NCBI RefSeq assembly: GCF_023715485.1
Contig: NZ_JAMBOF010000003.1
Span: 62,001-126,000 of the forward strand
Reading direction: 5' to 3'
DNA length: 64,000 bases
Source: Mesobacillus subterraneus
GTDB taxonomy: Bacteria > Bacillota > Bacilli > Bacillales > Cytobacillaceae
Shown: in pieces, positions 1-8,877 of the stretch
How the letters are laid out: the number at the start of each line of letters is the position of its first letter
Numbering within the stretch: the stretch's first letter is position 1
Translations under genes and position numbers: made by a program
The notes under the pieces: model-generated
The model's input: only the letters and a program-made list of their open reading frames with translations
Databases searched by the model: none
Told to the model about the DNA's origin: nothing

Positions 1-14
1 GCGCTTGCGCTTTT
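1..14. repeat. Right end of an intergenic repeat (family A)
   Basis: The first 14 bases, GCGCTTGCGCTTTT, are identical to the right-hand end of the larger element at 27134-27251. Only the tail is inside the window. The GC hairpin end followed by T residues could also act as a terminator for the gene upstream of mutS2. Assignment to the family rests on this short match alone. Confidence 0.45.
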
Positions 15-53
15 CTAAAAAGAACCTTCGAATGAGAAGAAGGAGGAAATTTT

Positions 54-2408
54 GTGCAGCAAAGAGTCATGAAAACACTTGAATTTGATAAGGTCAGGAA
101 CCAGCTGATTGAACATACATCATCCTCACTGGGACGGGAAAAAGCACTGGCGTTAGTGCCGTCTGTTGACTTTGATGAGGTAGCACGGCTGCAGGACGAA
201 ACGGACGAAGCAGCAAAGGTGCTCAGGCTCAAGGGGAACATTCCTTTGGGCGGCATCCATGATATCAGGCCTCATGTTAAAAGGGCCCAAATTGGCGGAA
301 TGCTGAGCCCGCATGAATTGATCCATGTAGCAAGTACTGTCCATGCGAGCAGACAGATGAAGCGATTCATTGAAGACTTGCAGGAACTAACAGAGGTACC
401 GATTTTATTGAGCTATTCGGAAAGAATCATCGTGCTGGCTAATTTGGAAGAATCAATTAGAAATGCAATCGATGAGGGCGGCGAAGTGCTTGACGGGGCG
501 AGCGAAACGCTTAGGTCGCTCCGCCAGCAGATTAGAACGAGAGAAGCAAGGGTGCGCGAAAAGCTTGAGAGCATGATTCGCTCCTCAAATGCATCAAAGA
601 TGTTGTCTGATGCGATCATCACGATCAGGAATGACAGATTCGTCATTCCAGTCAAACAAGAGTATCGTGCGCATTATGGCGGCATCATCCATGACCAGAG
701 CTCTTCTGGGCAAACACTGTTCATCGAACCGCAATCTGTCGTCCAGTTGAACAACGAACTTCAGAGCATCAGGGTAAAAGAACAGCAGGAAATCGAAAGG
801 ATACTTTCGGAACTTTCGGCATTGACTGCTGACCACCATGATGAGCTCCTTGAAATCGTCGTCATCATGGGAGAACTTGATTTCATGTTTGCGAAAGCTC
901 GCTATGGAAGCAAGATCAAGGCCTCGAAACCAATCGTGAACAATGAGGGACGCATCAACCTTTTCCAGGCAAGGCATCCTCTGATTTCGATTGATGAAGT
1001 AGTTCCAAACAGCATCGCTCTTGGGAAGGATTATACGACGATTGTCATTACTGGTCCCAACACCGGTGGTAAAACCGTTACCTTGAAGACAGTTGGCCTT
1101 TGTACGCTAATGGCCCAGGCTGGCTTGCAGATCCCGGCGCATGATGGATCAGAAGTAGCTGTTTTTGAATCTGTTTACGCAGACATCGGCGATGAACAAT
1201 CTATTGAGCAAAGCTTGAGTACTTTTTCATCCCATATGGTCAATATCGTCGAGATTCTTAACAAGGTGGACTATAACAGCCTTGTACTTTTCGATGAACT
1301 TGGAGCGGGAACGGATCCGCAGGAAGGTGCAGCGCTTGCCATTTCAATTCTCGATGAAGTTTATAAATGCGGGGCAAGGGTGATTGCTACAACTCACTAT
1401 CCTGAGCTAAAGGCCTATGGATATAACCGCGAAGGCGTCATAAATGCCAGCGTCGAATTTGACGTAGAAACGCTCAGTCCTACCTACAAGCTATTGATCG
1501 GTGTTCCAGGACGAAGCAATGCATTCGAGATTTCAAAAAGGCTTGGGCTGAAAGAATCAGTCATAGAAACGGCAAGGTCCTATATAAGCGAGGACAGCAA
1601 TGAAGTTGAAAACATGATAGCTTCCCTAGAGTCGAGCAGGAAGCAGGCAGAAAGAGACCGAGATGAAGCCCACCAGTTTCTGAAGGATGCAGAATACCTG
1701 CATCAGGATATGCAAAAGCAGATGGCCGCTTATTATGAGAAAAAAGACGAGCTGGCAGAAAAAGCAAAGGTAAAAGCTGCTTCGATTGTTGAAAAGGCGA
1801 AAGAAGAAGCTGAGGAAATCATCCGTGATCTTCGCAAGCTCCGTCTTGAAAAAGGAGCTGAGATTAAGGAGCATGAGTTAATCGATGCGAAAAAGCGCCT
1901 GAGTGATGCGGCACCTGAACTGAACCAGGTAAGAAAAGGCGGCAAGGCAAAGCCAGGCAAGCATGAGTTTAAGCCTGGCGATGAGGTCAAGGTATTGACA
2001 TTCGGCCAAAAAGGCCACCTCGTCGAACGGGTGTCTGGGAAAGAGTGGCAGGTGCAGATCGGCATTCTCAAAATGAAAGTGAAAGAATCCGATTTGGAAT
2101 ATATAAATTCTCCAAAGCCAGTCGAAACAAAACCAATTGCGACTGTAAAAGGCAAGGATTTTCATGTAAGCCTGGAGCTTGACCTCAGGGGAGAGCGTTA
2201 TGAAGATGCACTAATGAGAGTAGAAAAATACATCGATGATGCCCTATTGGCCGGATATCCCCGCGTTAACATCATACACGGAAAAGGAACGGGTGCATTA
2301 AGGCAAGGCGTCCAGGAGTATCTTCGGAACCACCGTTCAGTAAAGAAGATAAGGTTCGGCGATGCCGGTGAGGGTGGTACTGGAGTAACGGTTGTTGAGT
2401 TTAAATAA
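54..2408 (+). CDS. mutS2: Endonuclease/ribosome-rescue ATPase MutS2
   Basis: 784 aa, the usual MutS2 length. The MutS-type ATPase domain has Walker A GPNTGGKT (residues 334-341) and a Walker B region with DELGAGTDP near 415. A long charged coiled coil follows (about 515-620), and a C-terminal Smr domain ends in the HGKGTG motif (about 740). The GTG at 54 is chosen because AGGAGG at 41-46 is 7 nt upstream; the in-frame ATG at 69 is too far from it. MutS2 lacks the mismatch-recognition domain of MutS. In Bacillus the family is tied to suppression of recombination and, more recently, to splitting of collided ribosomes. The position before yshE and lcfA matches B. subtilis. Confidence 0.96.
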   Translation: MQQRVMKTLEFDKVRNQLIEHTSSSLGREKALALVPSVDFDEVARLQDETDEAAKVLRLKGNIPLGGIHDIRPHVKRAQIGGMLSPHELIHVASTVHASRQMKRFIEDLQELTEVPILLSYSERIIVLANLEESIRNAIDEGGEVLDGASETLRSLRQQIRTREARVREKLESMIRSSNASKMLSDAIITIRNDRFVIPVKQEYRAHYGGIIHDQSSSGQTLFIEPQSVVQLNNELQSIRVKEQQEIERILSELSALTADHHDELLEIVVIMGELDFMFAKARYGSKIKASKPIVNNEGRINLFQARHPLISIDEVVPNSIALGKDYTTIVITGPNTGGKTVTLKTVGLCTLMAQAGLQIPAHDGSEVAVFESVYADIGDEQSIEQSLSTFSSHMVNIVEILNKVDYNSLVLFDELGAGTDPQEGAALAISILDEVYKCGARVIATTHYPELKAYGYNREGVINASVEFDVETLSPTYKLLIGVPGRSNAFEISKRLGLKESVIETARSYISEDSNEVENMIASLESSRKQAERDRDEAHQFLKDAEYLHQDMQKQMAAYYEKKDELAEKAKVKAASIVEKAKEEAEEIIRDLRKLRLEKGAEIKEHELIDAKKRLSDAAPELNQVRKGGKAKPGKHEFKPGDEVKVLTFGQKGHLVERVSGKEWQVQIGILKMKVKESDLEYINSPKPVETKPIATVKGKDFHVSLELDLRGERYEDALMRVEKYIDDALLAGYPRVNIIHGKGTGALRQGVQEYLRNHRSVKKIRFGDAGEGGTGVTVVEFK

Positions 2409-2410
2409 GA

Positions 2411-2550
2411 CTGTTTTCGCATAAATCGTTGTTTTTCAAGCCAAGTACTCATCAAGGATTCCTCTTGACTTCGAGCTCTTTTCGAGGAGGTTTCTAAACA
2501 GGGATGTGTATTAAAACCCGTATCGGTTTGTGAAAGCAACAAAGTTTAAG
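2411..2550. repeat. Interrupted copy of a short intergenic repeat (family D)
   Basis: TGTTTTCGCAT (2413-2423) and a 21-nt block at 2528-2548 correspond to two blocks that lie only 3 nt apart at 62689-62723 (11/11 and 20/21 matches). Here they are separated by about 104 nt containing a hairpin-prone segment. No coding function is visible between mutS2 and yshE. Confidence 0.4.
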
Positions 2551-2641
2551 GTAAGAGCTTTAAATATACAATTTAAAAACTTTGCTGATGGATTTATAAT
2601 ATGTCTAGTATTCGTTTTTAAATTATTTAGGGAGATTGGAT

Positions 2642-3046
2642 ATGAATCATTTCTGGGAAAATGAATTTGTGGTGACAGCTGGTTATTATAGTGTAGCGAT
2701 TCTCTGCATGGTCGTATTCCTGGCTGTTTTCGAATTGGTCACGAAATACCGTAATTGGGATGAAATCAAGAAAGGCAATCTTTCAGTTGCAATGGCCACT
2801 GGAGGAAAAATATTCGGTGTAGCCAATATTTTTCGCCATTCCATCAGTCAGCATGATTCACTGCTAACAATGGTCAGCTGGGGAGTCTTCGGATTTGTCC
2901 TTCTTCTGATTGGCTATTTTATATTTGAATTCCTGACACCAAAATTCAACATCGATAACGAAATAGAAAACGACAACCGTGCTGTTGGACTAATATCCAT
3001 GATTATCTCCATCGGGCTGTCCTATATCATCGGTGCAGGAATATAA
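2642..3046 (+). CDS. yshE: DUF350-like membrane protein (YshE)
   Basis: 134 aa, strongly hydrophobic, with about four membrane segments (about 12-35, 45-65, 75-97 and 112-134). It resembles the DUF350 integral membrane family, and its place between mutS2 and lcfA is that of B. subtilis yshE. Function is unknown. The ATG at 2642 is preferred over the TTG at 2636 because GGGAGA ends at 2635, giving 6 nt spacing. The stop codon overlaps the region that supplies the ribosome binding site of the next mini-ORF, so the two are probably co-translated. Confidence 0.85.
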   Translation: MNHFWENEFVVTAGYYSVAILCMVVFLAVFELVTKYRNWDEIKKGNLSVAMATGGKIFGVANIFRHSISQHDSLLTMVSWGVFGFVLLLIGYFIFEFLTPKFNIDNEIENDNRAVGLISMIISIGLSYIIGAGI

Positions 3047-3062
3047 CAGGAGGATAGATCAG

Positions 3063-3146
3063 ATGGAAACACTGGCAAAAATATTGCTGATTCTATGTGG
3101 AGTATTCCTGTTAGTCGGCTTTGTCTACATGATGTTCTTTACGTGA
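3063..3146 (+). CDS. 27-aa hydrophobic mini-protein downstream of yshE
   Basis: ATG at 3063 with a perfect AGGAGG at 3048-3053 (9 nt spacing), starting 16 nt after yshE stops. The product begins METLAKILLI and is almost entirely one predicted membrane helix ending in MMFFT. The stop at 3144-3146 abuts a rho-independent terminator, so the ORF fills the end of the transcript exactly. I do not recognise a family. The consensus ribosome site and the placement argue for a real gene; its role, perhaps a small partner of YshE, is inference. Confidence 0.6.
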   Translation: METLAKILLILCGVFLLVGFVYMMFFT

Positions 3147-3173
3147 AAAACCGCCAATGGCGGTTTTTTTTTC
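3147..3173 (+). terminator. Rho-independent terminator of yshE unit
   Basis: Seven-base-pair stem AACCGCC/GGCGGTT with an AAT loop (3149-3165), followed by a run of T residues. Confidence 0.9.
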
Positions 3174-3255
3174 GTATAGAGTGCCAGCTGCAATGAGCCT
3201 TCATTCTTAGATCCCCTATTAATTAGTCCTTAAAGCCTACAAAAAACTATTCTAA

Positions 3256-3284
3256 TTGTCATAAAATGACCATTATATTATAAT
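3256..3284 (+). promoter_or_regulatory. Sigma-A promoter of lcfA
   Basis: TTGTCA (3256-3261), 17 nt spacer, TATAAT (3279-3284), about 50 nt before the lcfA start. No FadR-type TGAATGA inverted repeat was found here, unlike at fadR. Confidence 0.75.
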
Positions 3285-3334
3285 GAACAATAACAAAGAA
3301 TTTTCAAAAAATTTTAAATAAGGGAGGTAACAAG

Positions 3335-5038
3335 ATGGTGGAACATAAGCCATGGCTGTCGCAATATCCTCCGGAAATTCCTGCTCACTTAGATCTTCAG
3401 GCAGCAACGGTCCAGGATTATCTGAAGCAGACGGCAGAGAAGTTCCCGGATAAAGTCGCAATTCACTTTATGGGTAAGGAACTCACGTATAAGCAGGTAT
3501 ACAATTATGCGAAAAAATTGGCTGCTTATCTGCAAGCATTAGGAATTGAAAAAGGGGACAGGGTTGCAATCATGCTGCCTAATACTCCGCAATCGATCAT
3601 CAGTTACTATGCAATTCTTATGGCTGGCGGGATTGTCGTCCAGACGAATCCTCTGTATATGGAACGAGAGCTTGAATACCAGATGAAGGACTCTGGCGCA
3701 AAAGCAATCATCACCTTGGATATTTTATTCCCGAGGGTTTCTAAAGTTATCGCGAACACGGATTTGGAGAATGTAATTGTAACCGCTATCAAGGACTATC
3801 TCCCTTTCCCTAAGAACCTTGTTTACCCTTTCATCCAGAAAAAACAATACGGGATCATTGTAAATGTTAAACATGAAGGCCAGAACCACCTTTACACTGA
3901 AATCATGAAAATGCCAGCTGGGAAAATTAAAGAATATGATTCTGATTTTGAAGAAGATTTGGCCCTTTTACAATATACGGGAGGGACAACGGGCTTCCCG
4001 AAAGGCGTAATGCTGACACATAAAAATCTTGTTGCAAACGCGGCGATGAGCAATGCGTGGCTGTATAAATGCAAGCCAGGCGAAGAAGTAGTACTTGGGA
4101 TTCTCCCATTTTTTCATGTTTATGGCATGACGGCTGTATTGATTCTGTCCGTAATGCAAGGTTCGAAAATGGTCCTATTGCCAAAATTCGATCCTGAAAC
4201 CACCCTAAAGACAATCCAGAAGCAGAAGCCTACATTGTTTCCAGGAGCACCAACGATTTATATCGGTTTGCTGAACCATCCTGACTTGAAAAAATATGAC
4301 CTGTCTTCCATCGATTCCTGTATAAGCGGCTCAGCTCCTCTGCCTGTTGAGGTCCAGGAGAAGTTCGAAGAGATAACAGGAGGCAAGCTCGTTGAAGGTT
4401 ATGGCCTTACTGAATCGTCACCAGTCACTCATGCGAATTTCCTCTGGGATAAAAAACGTGTGAAAGGAAGTATTGGAGTACCTTGGCCTGATACAGATTC
4501 AATCATCCTGTCAATGGAAACGGGTGAACCGCTGCCACCGGGAGAAATCGGAGAGATAGCAGTCAAAGGCCCGCAAGTAATGAAGGGATACTGGAACAGG
4601 CCGGAAGAAACAGAGCAAGTCCTTAAAGACGGCTGGCTGTTGACCGGTGATCTTGGTTATATGGATGAAGAAGGATATTTTTACATCGTCGACCGGAAAA
4701 AAGATATGATCATTGCCGGGGGCTTCAATATCTATCCTCGTGAAATCGAAGAGGTGCTTTACGAGCATCCAGCTGTACAGGAGGTTGTTGCTGCAGGCAT
4801 ACCGGATCCATACAGGGGTGAAACAGTAAAAGTTTATGTAGTGCTTAAGGAAGGCGCAAAAGTTACCGAAGAGGAACTAAATGAGTATTCAAGGAAACAT
4901 CTTGCAGCCTATAAGGTTCCTAGACTATACGAATTCAGAAAAGAACTGCCAAAGACAGCAGTCGGAAAAATCCTGCGAAGAGCATTGGTGGACGAAGAAA
5001 AAGCGAAAAGACAGGAAGACGAACAGAAGCGAGCTTAA
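3335..5038 (+). CDS. lcfA: Long-chain fatty-acid-CoA ligase
   Basis: 567 aa adenylate-forming enzyme that activates long-chain fatty acids to acyl-CoA with ATP and CoA, the entry step of beta-oxidation. The AMP-binding motif YTGGTTGFPKG lies near residue 213, YGLTESS near 355, and the hinge region GDLGYMDEEGYF followed by DRKKDMIIAGG near 435-455. The C-terminal lysine motif KTAVGKILRR is intact. GGGAGG at 3322-3327 supports the ATG at 3335. It has its own sigma-A promoter and terminator, so it may be transcribed apart from the fadR operon. In B. subtilis lcfA lies in the fadR-controlled cluster. Confidence 0.95.
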   Translation: MVEHKPWLSQYPPEIPAHLDLQAATVQDYLKQTAEKFPDKVAIHFMGKELTYKQVYNYAKKLAAYLQALGIEKGDRVAIMLPNTPQSIISYYAILMAGGIVVQTNPLYMERELEYQMKDSGAKAIITLDILFPRVSKVIANTDLENVIVTAIKDYLPFPKNLVYPFIQKKQYGIIVNVKHEGQNHLYTEIMKMPAGKIKEYDSDFEEDLALLQYTGGTTGFPKGVMLTHKNLVANAAMSNAWLYKCKPGEEVVLGILPFFHVYGMTAVLILSVMQGSKMVLLPKFDPETTLKTIQKQKPTLFPGAPTIYIGLLNHPDLKKYDLSSIDSCISGSAPLPVEVQEKFEEITGGKLVEGYGLTESSPVTHANFLWDKKRVKGSIGVPWPDTDSIILSMETGEPLPPGEIGEIAVKGPQVMKGYWNRPEETEQVLKDGWLLTGDLGYMDEEGYFYIVDRKKDMIIAGGFNIYPREIEEVLYEHPAVQEVVAAGIPDPYRGETVKVYVVLKEGAKVTEEELNEYSRKHLAAYKVPRLYEFRKELPKTAVGKILRRALVDEEKAKRQEDEQKRA

Positions 5039-5043
5039 TTTTG

Positions 5044-5075
5044 AAGCCGGCTCCTCAATCGGCTCTTTCTTTTTG
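5044..5075 (+). terminator. Terminator after lcfA
   Basis: Short stem AGCCG (5045-5049) with CGGCT (5060-5064) followed by CTTTCTTTTT. It separates lcfA from the fadR promoter. Confidence 0.65.
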
Positions 5076-5109
5076 GGATATAAGGGTTGTCCAAATGAAA
5101 CACATTTCC

Positions 5110-5163
5110 TTGACAGAAATGTGAGTGAATACTATTATAAAATTATGAATGACGATTCATTCA
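5110..5163 (+). promoter_or_regulatory. fadR promoter with FadR operator
   Basis: TTGACA (5110-5115), 17 nt spacer, TATTAT (5133-5138). Immediately downstream, across the likely start site, is TGAATGACGATTCATTCA (5146-5163), whose TGAATGA/TCATTCA arms match the known B. subtilis FadR box. This predicts autorepression of fadR and the downstream genes, relieved by long-chain acyl-CoA (family knowledge). Confidence 0.88.
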
Positions 5164-5253
5164 GTAAAAAGTATTGCAGACTAAAATCGTAAACGGGAGT
5201 GTGCCACTGTAGCATTTAATGCTTGTGCTTTTCCTGGAGCGGGAGTGATAGAA

Positions 5254-5856
5254 ATGAAGAAAAACAGGCCGAAATATATGCAAATAATCGACGCAGCAGT
5301 AGTCATTATCGCTGAAAACGGCTACCACCAGGCTCAAGTGTCTAAAATAGCGAAGCAGGCTGGAGTGGCCGATGGAACCATTTATTTGTATTTTAAGAAT
5401 AAGGAAGACATACTTATTTCTCTGTTCCAGGAGAAGATGGGTTACTTTGTTGAAAATATCCAGGAAAAAATTGCAGGAAAAAAAACAGCAACAGAGAAAT
5501 TATACATGTTGGTGGAAACGCATTTTAAGATGCTTTCCCAAGACCGGCATCTTGCAATTGTAACCCAGCTGGAACTAAGGCAGTCAAATAAGGATCTCCG
5601 GCATAAAATCAACGAGGTGCTGAAAGGCTACTTAATGCTGATTGACAAGATCATATTGGAAGGCATAGAGAATGGAGAGTTTTCGAACTCCCTCGATTTG
5701 CGTCTTGCAAGGCAGATGATTTTTGGGACAGTAGATGAAACTGTTACTTCATGGGTCATGAATGAACAGAAATACAATCTTCCAGACCTTGCAAAAGCGG
5801 TACACCAACTGCTGATCAATGGCTGTGGTAATCAGGACACCAAACCGGCCCTTTAA
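5254..5856 (+). CDS. fadR: TetR-family fatty-acid-degradation repressor FadR
   Basis: 200 aa. The N-terminal TetR helix-turn-helix is seen in the segment from QIIDAAVVIIAENGYHQ through GVADGTIYLYFKNKEDIL (about 10-55), with an all-helical ligand domain after it. It closely resembles B. subtilis FadR (YsiA), which represses beta-oxidation genes and is released by acyl-CoA. ATG 5254 is taken as the start because GGGAG at 5241-5245 lies 8 nt upstream; an in-frame GTG at 5245 overlaps that site. It is followed by fadB, etfB and etfA and preceded by a FadR box, so autoregulation is expected. Confidence 0.95.
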   Translation: MKKNRPKYMQIIDAAVVIIAENGYHQAQVSKIAKQAGVADGTIYLYFKNKEDILISLFQEKMGYFVENIQEKIAGKKTATEKLYMLVETHFKMLSQDRHLAIVTQLELRQSNKDLRHKINEVLKGYLMLIDKIILEGIENGEFSNSLDLRLARQMIFGTVDETVTSWVMNEQKYNLPDLAKAVHQLLINGCGNQDTKPAL

Positions 5857-5950
5857 TCAGTCTCTTTTCACAAAACGTAAATCTTCATTATGGATGGAGA
5901 TTTATTGACCAATGGGGATTGGCTATGAAAAGAGAGCGTAATAAGGCTTG

Positions 5951-5987
5951 TTTCGTATGAAGGTGCTATGCTGACATACATACGAAA
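5951..5987. promoter_or_regulatory. Inverted repeat upstream of fadB
   Basis: TTTCGTATG (5951-5959) and CATACGAAA (5979-5987) form a perfect 9-bp inverted repeat with a 19-nt loop, 30 nt before the fadB start. It lacks a T run, so it is not an obvious terminator. It could be an RNA hairpin near the start of fadB or a protein-binding site. Confidence 0.45.
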
Positions 5988-6016
5988 TCTGCCTTCATGT
6001 AAAAGGAGGGGAAAAT

Positions 6017-6790
6017 GTGGAGTATCTTAAATGGTCATCGGAGGACAGGATTGCAACGATTACGATTGCCCGTCCACCAGCGAATGCCCTTGCTTCCGGA
6101 CTGCTGAAAGAACTTTCAGCAGTGCTCGATGAAATTGAGGGGAACGAGGAAATCAGGGTGGTTCTGATCCATGGAGAAGGAAGATTCTTCTCTGCGGGGG
6201 CAGATATCAAGGAATTCACCACAATTAAAACTGGCGAAGATTTTGCGAAACTCGCAGAGTATGGCCAGGACTTATTCGAACGCATGGAGTATTATCCAAA
6301 ACCGATCATTGCTGCCATCCATGGCGCAGCTTTGGGAGGCGGATTGGAGCTTGCGATGGCTTGCCATTTCCGTCTTGTAGCTGAAAATGCTAAACTAGGC
6401 TTACCGGAACTGCAGCTTGGATTAATACCAGGTTTTGCAGGCAGCCAGCGACTTCCTCGATATGTAGGCGTTTCAAGAGCAGCGGAAATGCTGTTCACGA
6501 GCGATCCAATCACAGGTGTGGAAGCAGTTCAATACGGACTTGCCAACCATGCATACCCTGAAGAGGAGCTGCTTGAAAACGCATACAAGATGGCTAGTAA
6601 AATAGCAAAAAAGAGTCCTGTATCAATCGGGGCGGCTATTAAACTGCTAAATCATTCAAAGACAGATTCCTTTTATAAGGGAGTAAAGGAAGAAGCAAAG
6701 CTCTTCGGAGATGTCTTCCTGTCGGAGGATGGCCAAGAAGGAATCCAGGCCTTCCTCGAAAAGAGGACTCCTGATTTCAAAGGCAGATAA
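6017..6790 (+). CDS. fadB: Enoyl-CoA hydratase
   Basis: 257 aa crotonase-fold enzyme that hydrates trans-2-enoyl-CoA to 3-hydroxyacyl-CoA. The oxyanion-hole segments GRFFSAGADIKEF (about 56-68) and AAIHGAALGGGLELAMACH (about 97-115) are present, with the second catalytic acidic region at LGLPELQLGLIPGFAG (about 128-143). The start is GTG 6017: AGGAGG at 6004-6009 is 7 nt upstream, and an overlapping ATG at 6015 is out of frame. It is the YsiB/FadB counterpart and sits in the fadR-etfB-etfA order of B. subtilis. Confidence 0.93.
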   Translation: MEYLKWSSEDRIATITIARPPANALASGLLKELSAVLDEIEGNEEIRVVLIHGEGRFFSAGADIKEFTTIKTGEDFAKLAEYGQDLFERMEYYPKPIIAAIHGAALGGGLELAMACHFRLVAENAKLGLPELQLGLIPGFAGSQRLPRYVGVSRAAEMLFTSDPITGVEAVQYGLANHAYPEEELLENAYKMASKIAKKSPVSIGAAIKLLNHSKTDSFYKGVKEEAKLFGDVFLSEDGQEGIQAFLEKRTPDFKGR

Positions 6791-6877
6791 ACAAACCTTT
6801 TAGCATCAATTTTTTTATCATAAATTTTTTTAATCTTTAGAACAGCTAAAATGTTTGAATACTTAGGAGGGGAACTA

Positions 6878-7651
6878 ATGAATATCTACGTTCTAATGAA
6901 AAGGACATTTGATACAGAAGAAAAAATCGCGATTGCAAATGGAAAGATCAATGAGGATGGCGCAGAATTCATCATTAATCCATACGATGAGTATGCGATT
7001 GAAGAAGCGATCCAGGTAAGGGACGCTCAAGGCGGAGAGGTAACTGTTGTCTCAGTCGGCAACGAGGAAACTGAAAAGCAGCTGCGAACAGCGCTTGCAA
7101 TGGGAGCAGACAAAGCAGTATTGATCAACATTGAGGATGACGTGGAAAATGGCGACCAGTTCACTACGGCGAAAATCCTTGCTGAATACCTGAAGGATAA
7201 AGATGCTGACTTGATTCTGGGAGGCAATGTCGCAATCGATGGCGGTTCTGGCCAGGTAGCACCTCGTGTCGCTGACCAGCTTGGCATTCCTTATGTTACT
7301 ACCATTACGAAACTGGAAATCAATGGTTCAACTGCTACGATTACTAGAGATGTAGAAGGTGATTCCGAAGTCATTGAGACAAGCCTTCCGGTTCTTGTAA
7401 CTGCACAGCAGGGCCTTAACGAGCCACGCTATCCGTCTCTTCCTGGAATCATGAAAGCGAAGAAAAAGCCGCTTGATGAGCTTGAGCTTGATGATCTAGA
7501 TCTGGACGAAGACGATGTAGAAGCAAAAACTAAGACAATCGAAATTTATCTTCCTCCTAAAAAAGAGGCAGGAAAAGTCCTTCAAGGCGATTTAGCCGAC
7601 CAGGTAAAGGAACTTGTCAACCTGCTTCATACAGAAGCGAAAGTCATTTAA
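6878..7651 (+). CDS. etfB: Electron transfer flavoprotein, beta subunit
   Basis: 257 aa. EtfB binds AMP and, with EtfA, carries electrons from acyl-CoA dehydrogenases towards the quinone pool. The family signatures are clear: the MNIYVLMKRTFDTEEKI start, the VRDAQGGEVTVVSVGNEE strand, and the C-terminal EPRYPSLPGIMKAKKKP followed by an acidic segment. ATG 6878 is preferred over the upstream in-frame ATG at 6851 because AGGAGGGG (6865-6872) is correctly spaced only for 6878. No separate promoter was identified between fadB and etfB. Confidence 0.95.
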   Translation: MNIYVLMKRTFDTEEKIAIANGKINEDGAEFIINPYDEYAIEEAIQVRDAQGGEVTVVSVGNEETEKQLRTALAMGADKAVLINIEDDVENGDQFTTAKILAEYLKDKDADLILGGNVAIDGGSGQVAPRVADQLGIPYVTTITKLEINGSTATITRDVEGDSEVIETSLPVLVTAQQGLNEPRYPSLPGIMKAKKKPLDELELDDLDLDEDDVEAKTKTIEIYLPPKKEAGKVLQGDLADQVKELVNLLHTEAKVI

Positions 7652-7690
7652 GACATAAAAGGAAGAATAAATACGCAGGAGGTAAATCAA

Positions 7691-8668
7691 ATGGCGAGAA
7701 AAGTATTAGTATTGGGAGAAGCGCGTGACGGATCACTTAGAAATGTTTCCTTTGAAGCTATTGCAGCAGCTAAGACAGTTGCTGAGGGCGGAGAAGTGGT
7801 CGGAGTATTGATTGGCGATTCTGTCAGTTCCTTAGGCAATGAACTTTATCATTATGGCGCTGACAAAGTTGTAGCGGTAGAAGATTCAAAGCTTGCGCAA
7901 TATACACCAGATGGCTATTCACAAGCTTTGATGGCGGTAATTGAACAAGAAAACCCAGAAGGACTTGTATTTGGGCACACATCTTTAGGAAAAGACCTTG
8001 CGCCTAAAATCGCAAGCAAATTGGATTCCGGTCTAATCTCAGATGCGATTGGAGTTGAAGAAGCTGGCGGAAATCTAGTCTTCACACGTCCAATTTATTC
8101 AGGCAAGGCATTTGAGAAGAAGATTGTCACTGACGGCCTCGTTTTTGCGACTATCCGTCCAAACAACATCGCGCCGCTTCAAAAGGATGAAAGCAAATCC
8201 GGAGAAGTCGCAGCTGTTGCAGCTGAAATCAAGGATTTGAGAACGATCATAAAGGATGTAGTCCGTAAAGCGACTGAAGGCGTCGATCTTTCAGAAGCGA
8301 AGGTTGTCGTAGCTGGCGGCCGCGGAGTGAAAAGTGAAGATGGATTCGAGCCGCTTAAAGAGCTTGCGAATGTCCTTGGTGGAGCTGTAGGAGCTTCTCG
8401 TGGCGCTTGTGACGCTGACTACTGTGATTATTCATTGCAAATTGGCCAGACAGGAAAGGTCGTCACTCCTGATCTATATATCGCAGCCGGAATCTCGGGA
8501 GCAATCCAGCACCTTGCAGGTATGTCCAACTCTAAAGTCATTGTTGCGATCAATAAGGATCCGGAAGCCAATATCTTTAAAGTTGCCGACTATGGCATTG
8601 TTGGAGATTTATTCGAAGTCATTCCAATGCTTACTGAAGAGTTCAAGAAGCTTAAGGTAAATGCGTAA
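7691..8668 (+). CDS. etfA: Electron transfer flavoprotein, alpha subunit
   Basis: 325 aa, FAD-binding partner of EtfB. The C-terminal FAD domain shows VVVAGGRGVKSEDGFEPL (about 200), GAVGASRGACDADY (about 235), QIGQTGKVVTPDLYIAAGISGAIQH (split across about 252-275) and NKDPEANIFKVADYGIVGD (about 290). The start has AGGAGGT 8 nt upstream. It is 40 nt after etfB and is followed by a strong terminator, making it the last gene of the fadR-fadB-etfB-etfA unit. Confidence 0.95.
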   Translation: MARKVLVLGEARDGSLRNVSFEAIAAAKTVAEGGEVVGVLIGDSVSSLGNELYHYGADKVVAVEDSKLAQYTPDGYSQALMAVIEQENPEGLVFGHTSLGKDLAPKIASKLDSGLISDAIGVEEAGGNLVFTRPIYSGKAFEKKIVTDGLVFATIRPNNIAPLQKDESKSGEVAAVAAEIKDLRTIIKDVVRKATEGVDLSEAKVVVAGGRGVKSEDGFEPLKELANVLGGAVGASRGACDADYCDYSLQIGQTGKVVTPDLYIAAGISGAIQHLAGMSNSKVIVAINKDPEANIFKVADYGIVGDLFEVIPMLTEEFKKLKVNA

Positions 8669-8715
8669 TTGTAAAGCTCTATTGCATAGGAGCATGAAGC
8701 TAGTTTAATGCGGGA

Positions 8716-8745
8716 AAAACGGACGTCATATACGTCCGTTTTTTG
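8716..8745 (+). terminator. Terminator of the fad/etf operon
   Basis: Eleven-base-pair stem AAAACGGACGT/ACGTCCGTTTT (8716-8726 with 8732-8742), CATAT loop, then T residues. Confidence 0.9.
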
Positions 8746-8833
8746 TCGAATTAAATGACTATTTAAGGAATATTCACTAGTCAAAAGGGTAAATTACAAC
8801 AAGAGCAAATAAATAGCATCATTTGGGAAACGA

Positions 8834-8842
8834 TGATATACT
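8834..8842 (+). promoter_or_regulatory. Extended -10 promoter of trxA
   Basis: TGATATACT gives an extended -10 (TG-N-TATACT) 36 nt before the trxA ATG. No good -35 is visible. The imperfect palindrome CATCATTT-GGG-AAACGATG (about 8817-8835) overlaps it and could be an operator. Confidence 0.5.
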
Positions 8843-8877
8843 GTCGTTATTATTCAGATTTATTAGGAGGCATTCAA

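Noticed and set aside
594-977. Long minus-strand ORF within mutS2
   Set aside because: A shadow of the mutS2 reading frame; no independent evidence.
2198-2542. Minus-strand ORF across the end of mutS2
   Set aside because: It is antisense to a conserved coding region and has no ribosome site or family features.
4881-5192. Alternative-frame ORF at the end of lcfA running into the fadR promoter
   Set aside because: It overlaps lcfA and the fadR operator and has no supporting start signals.
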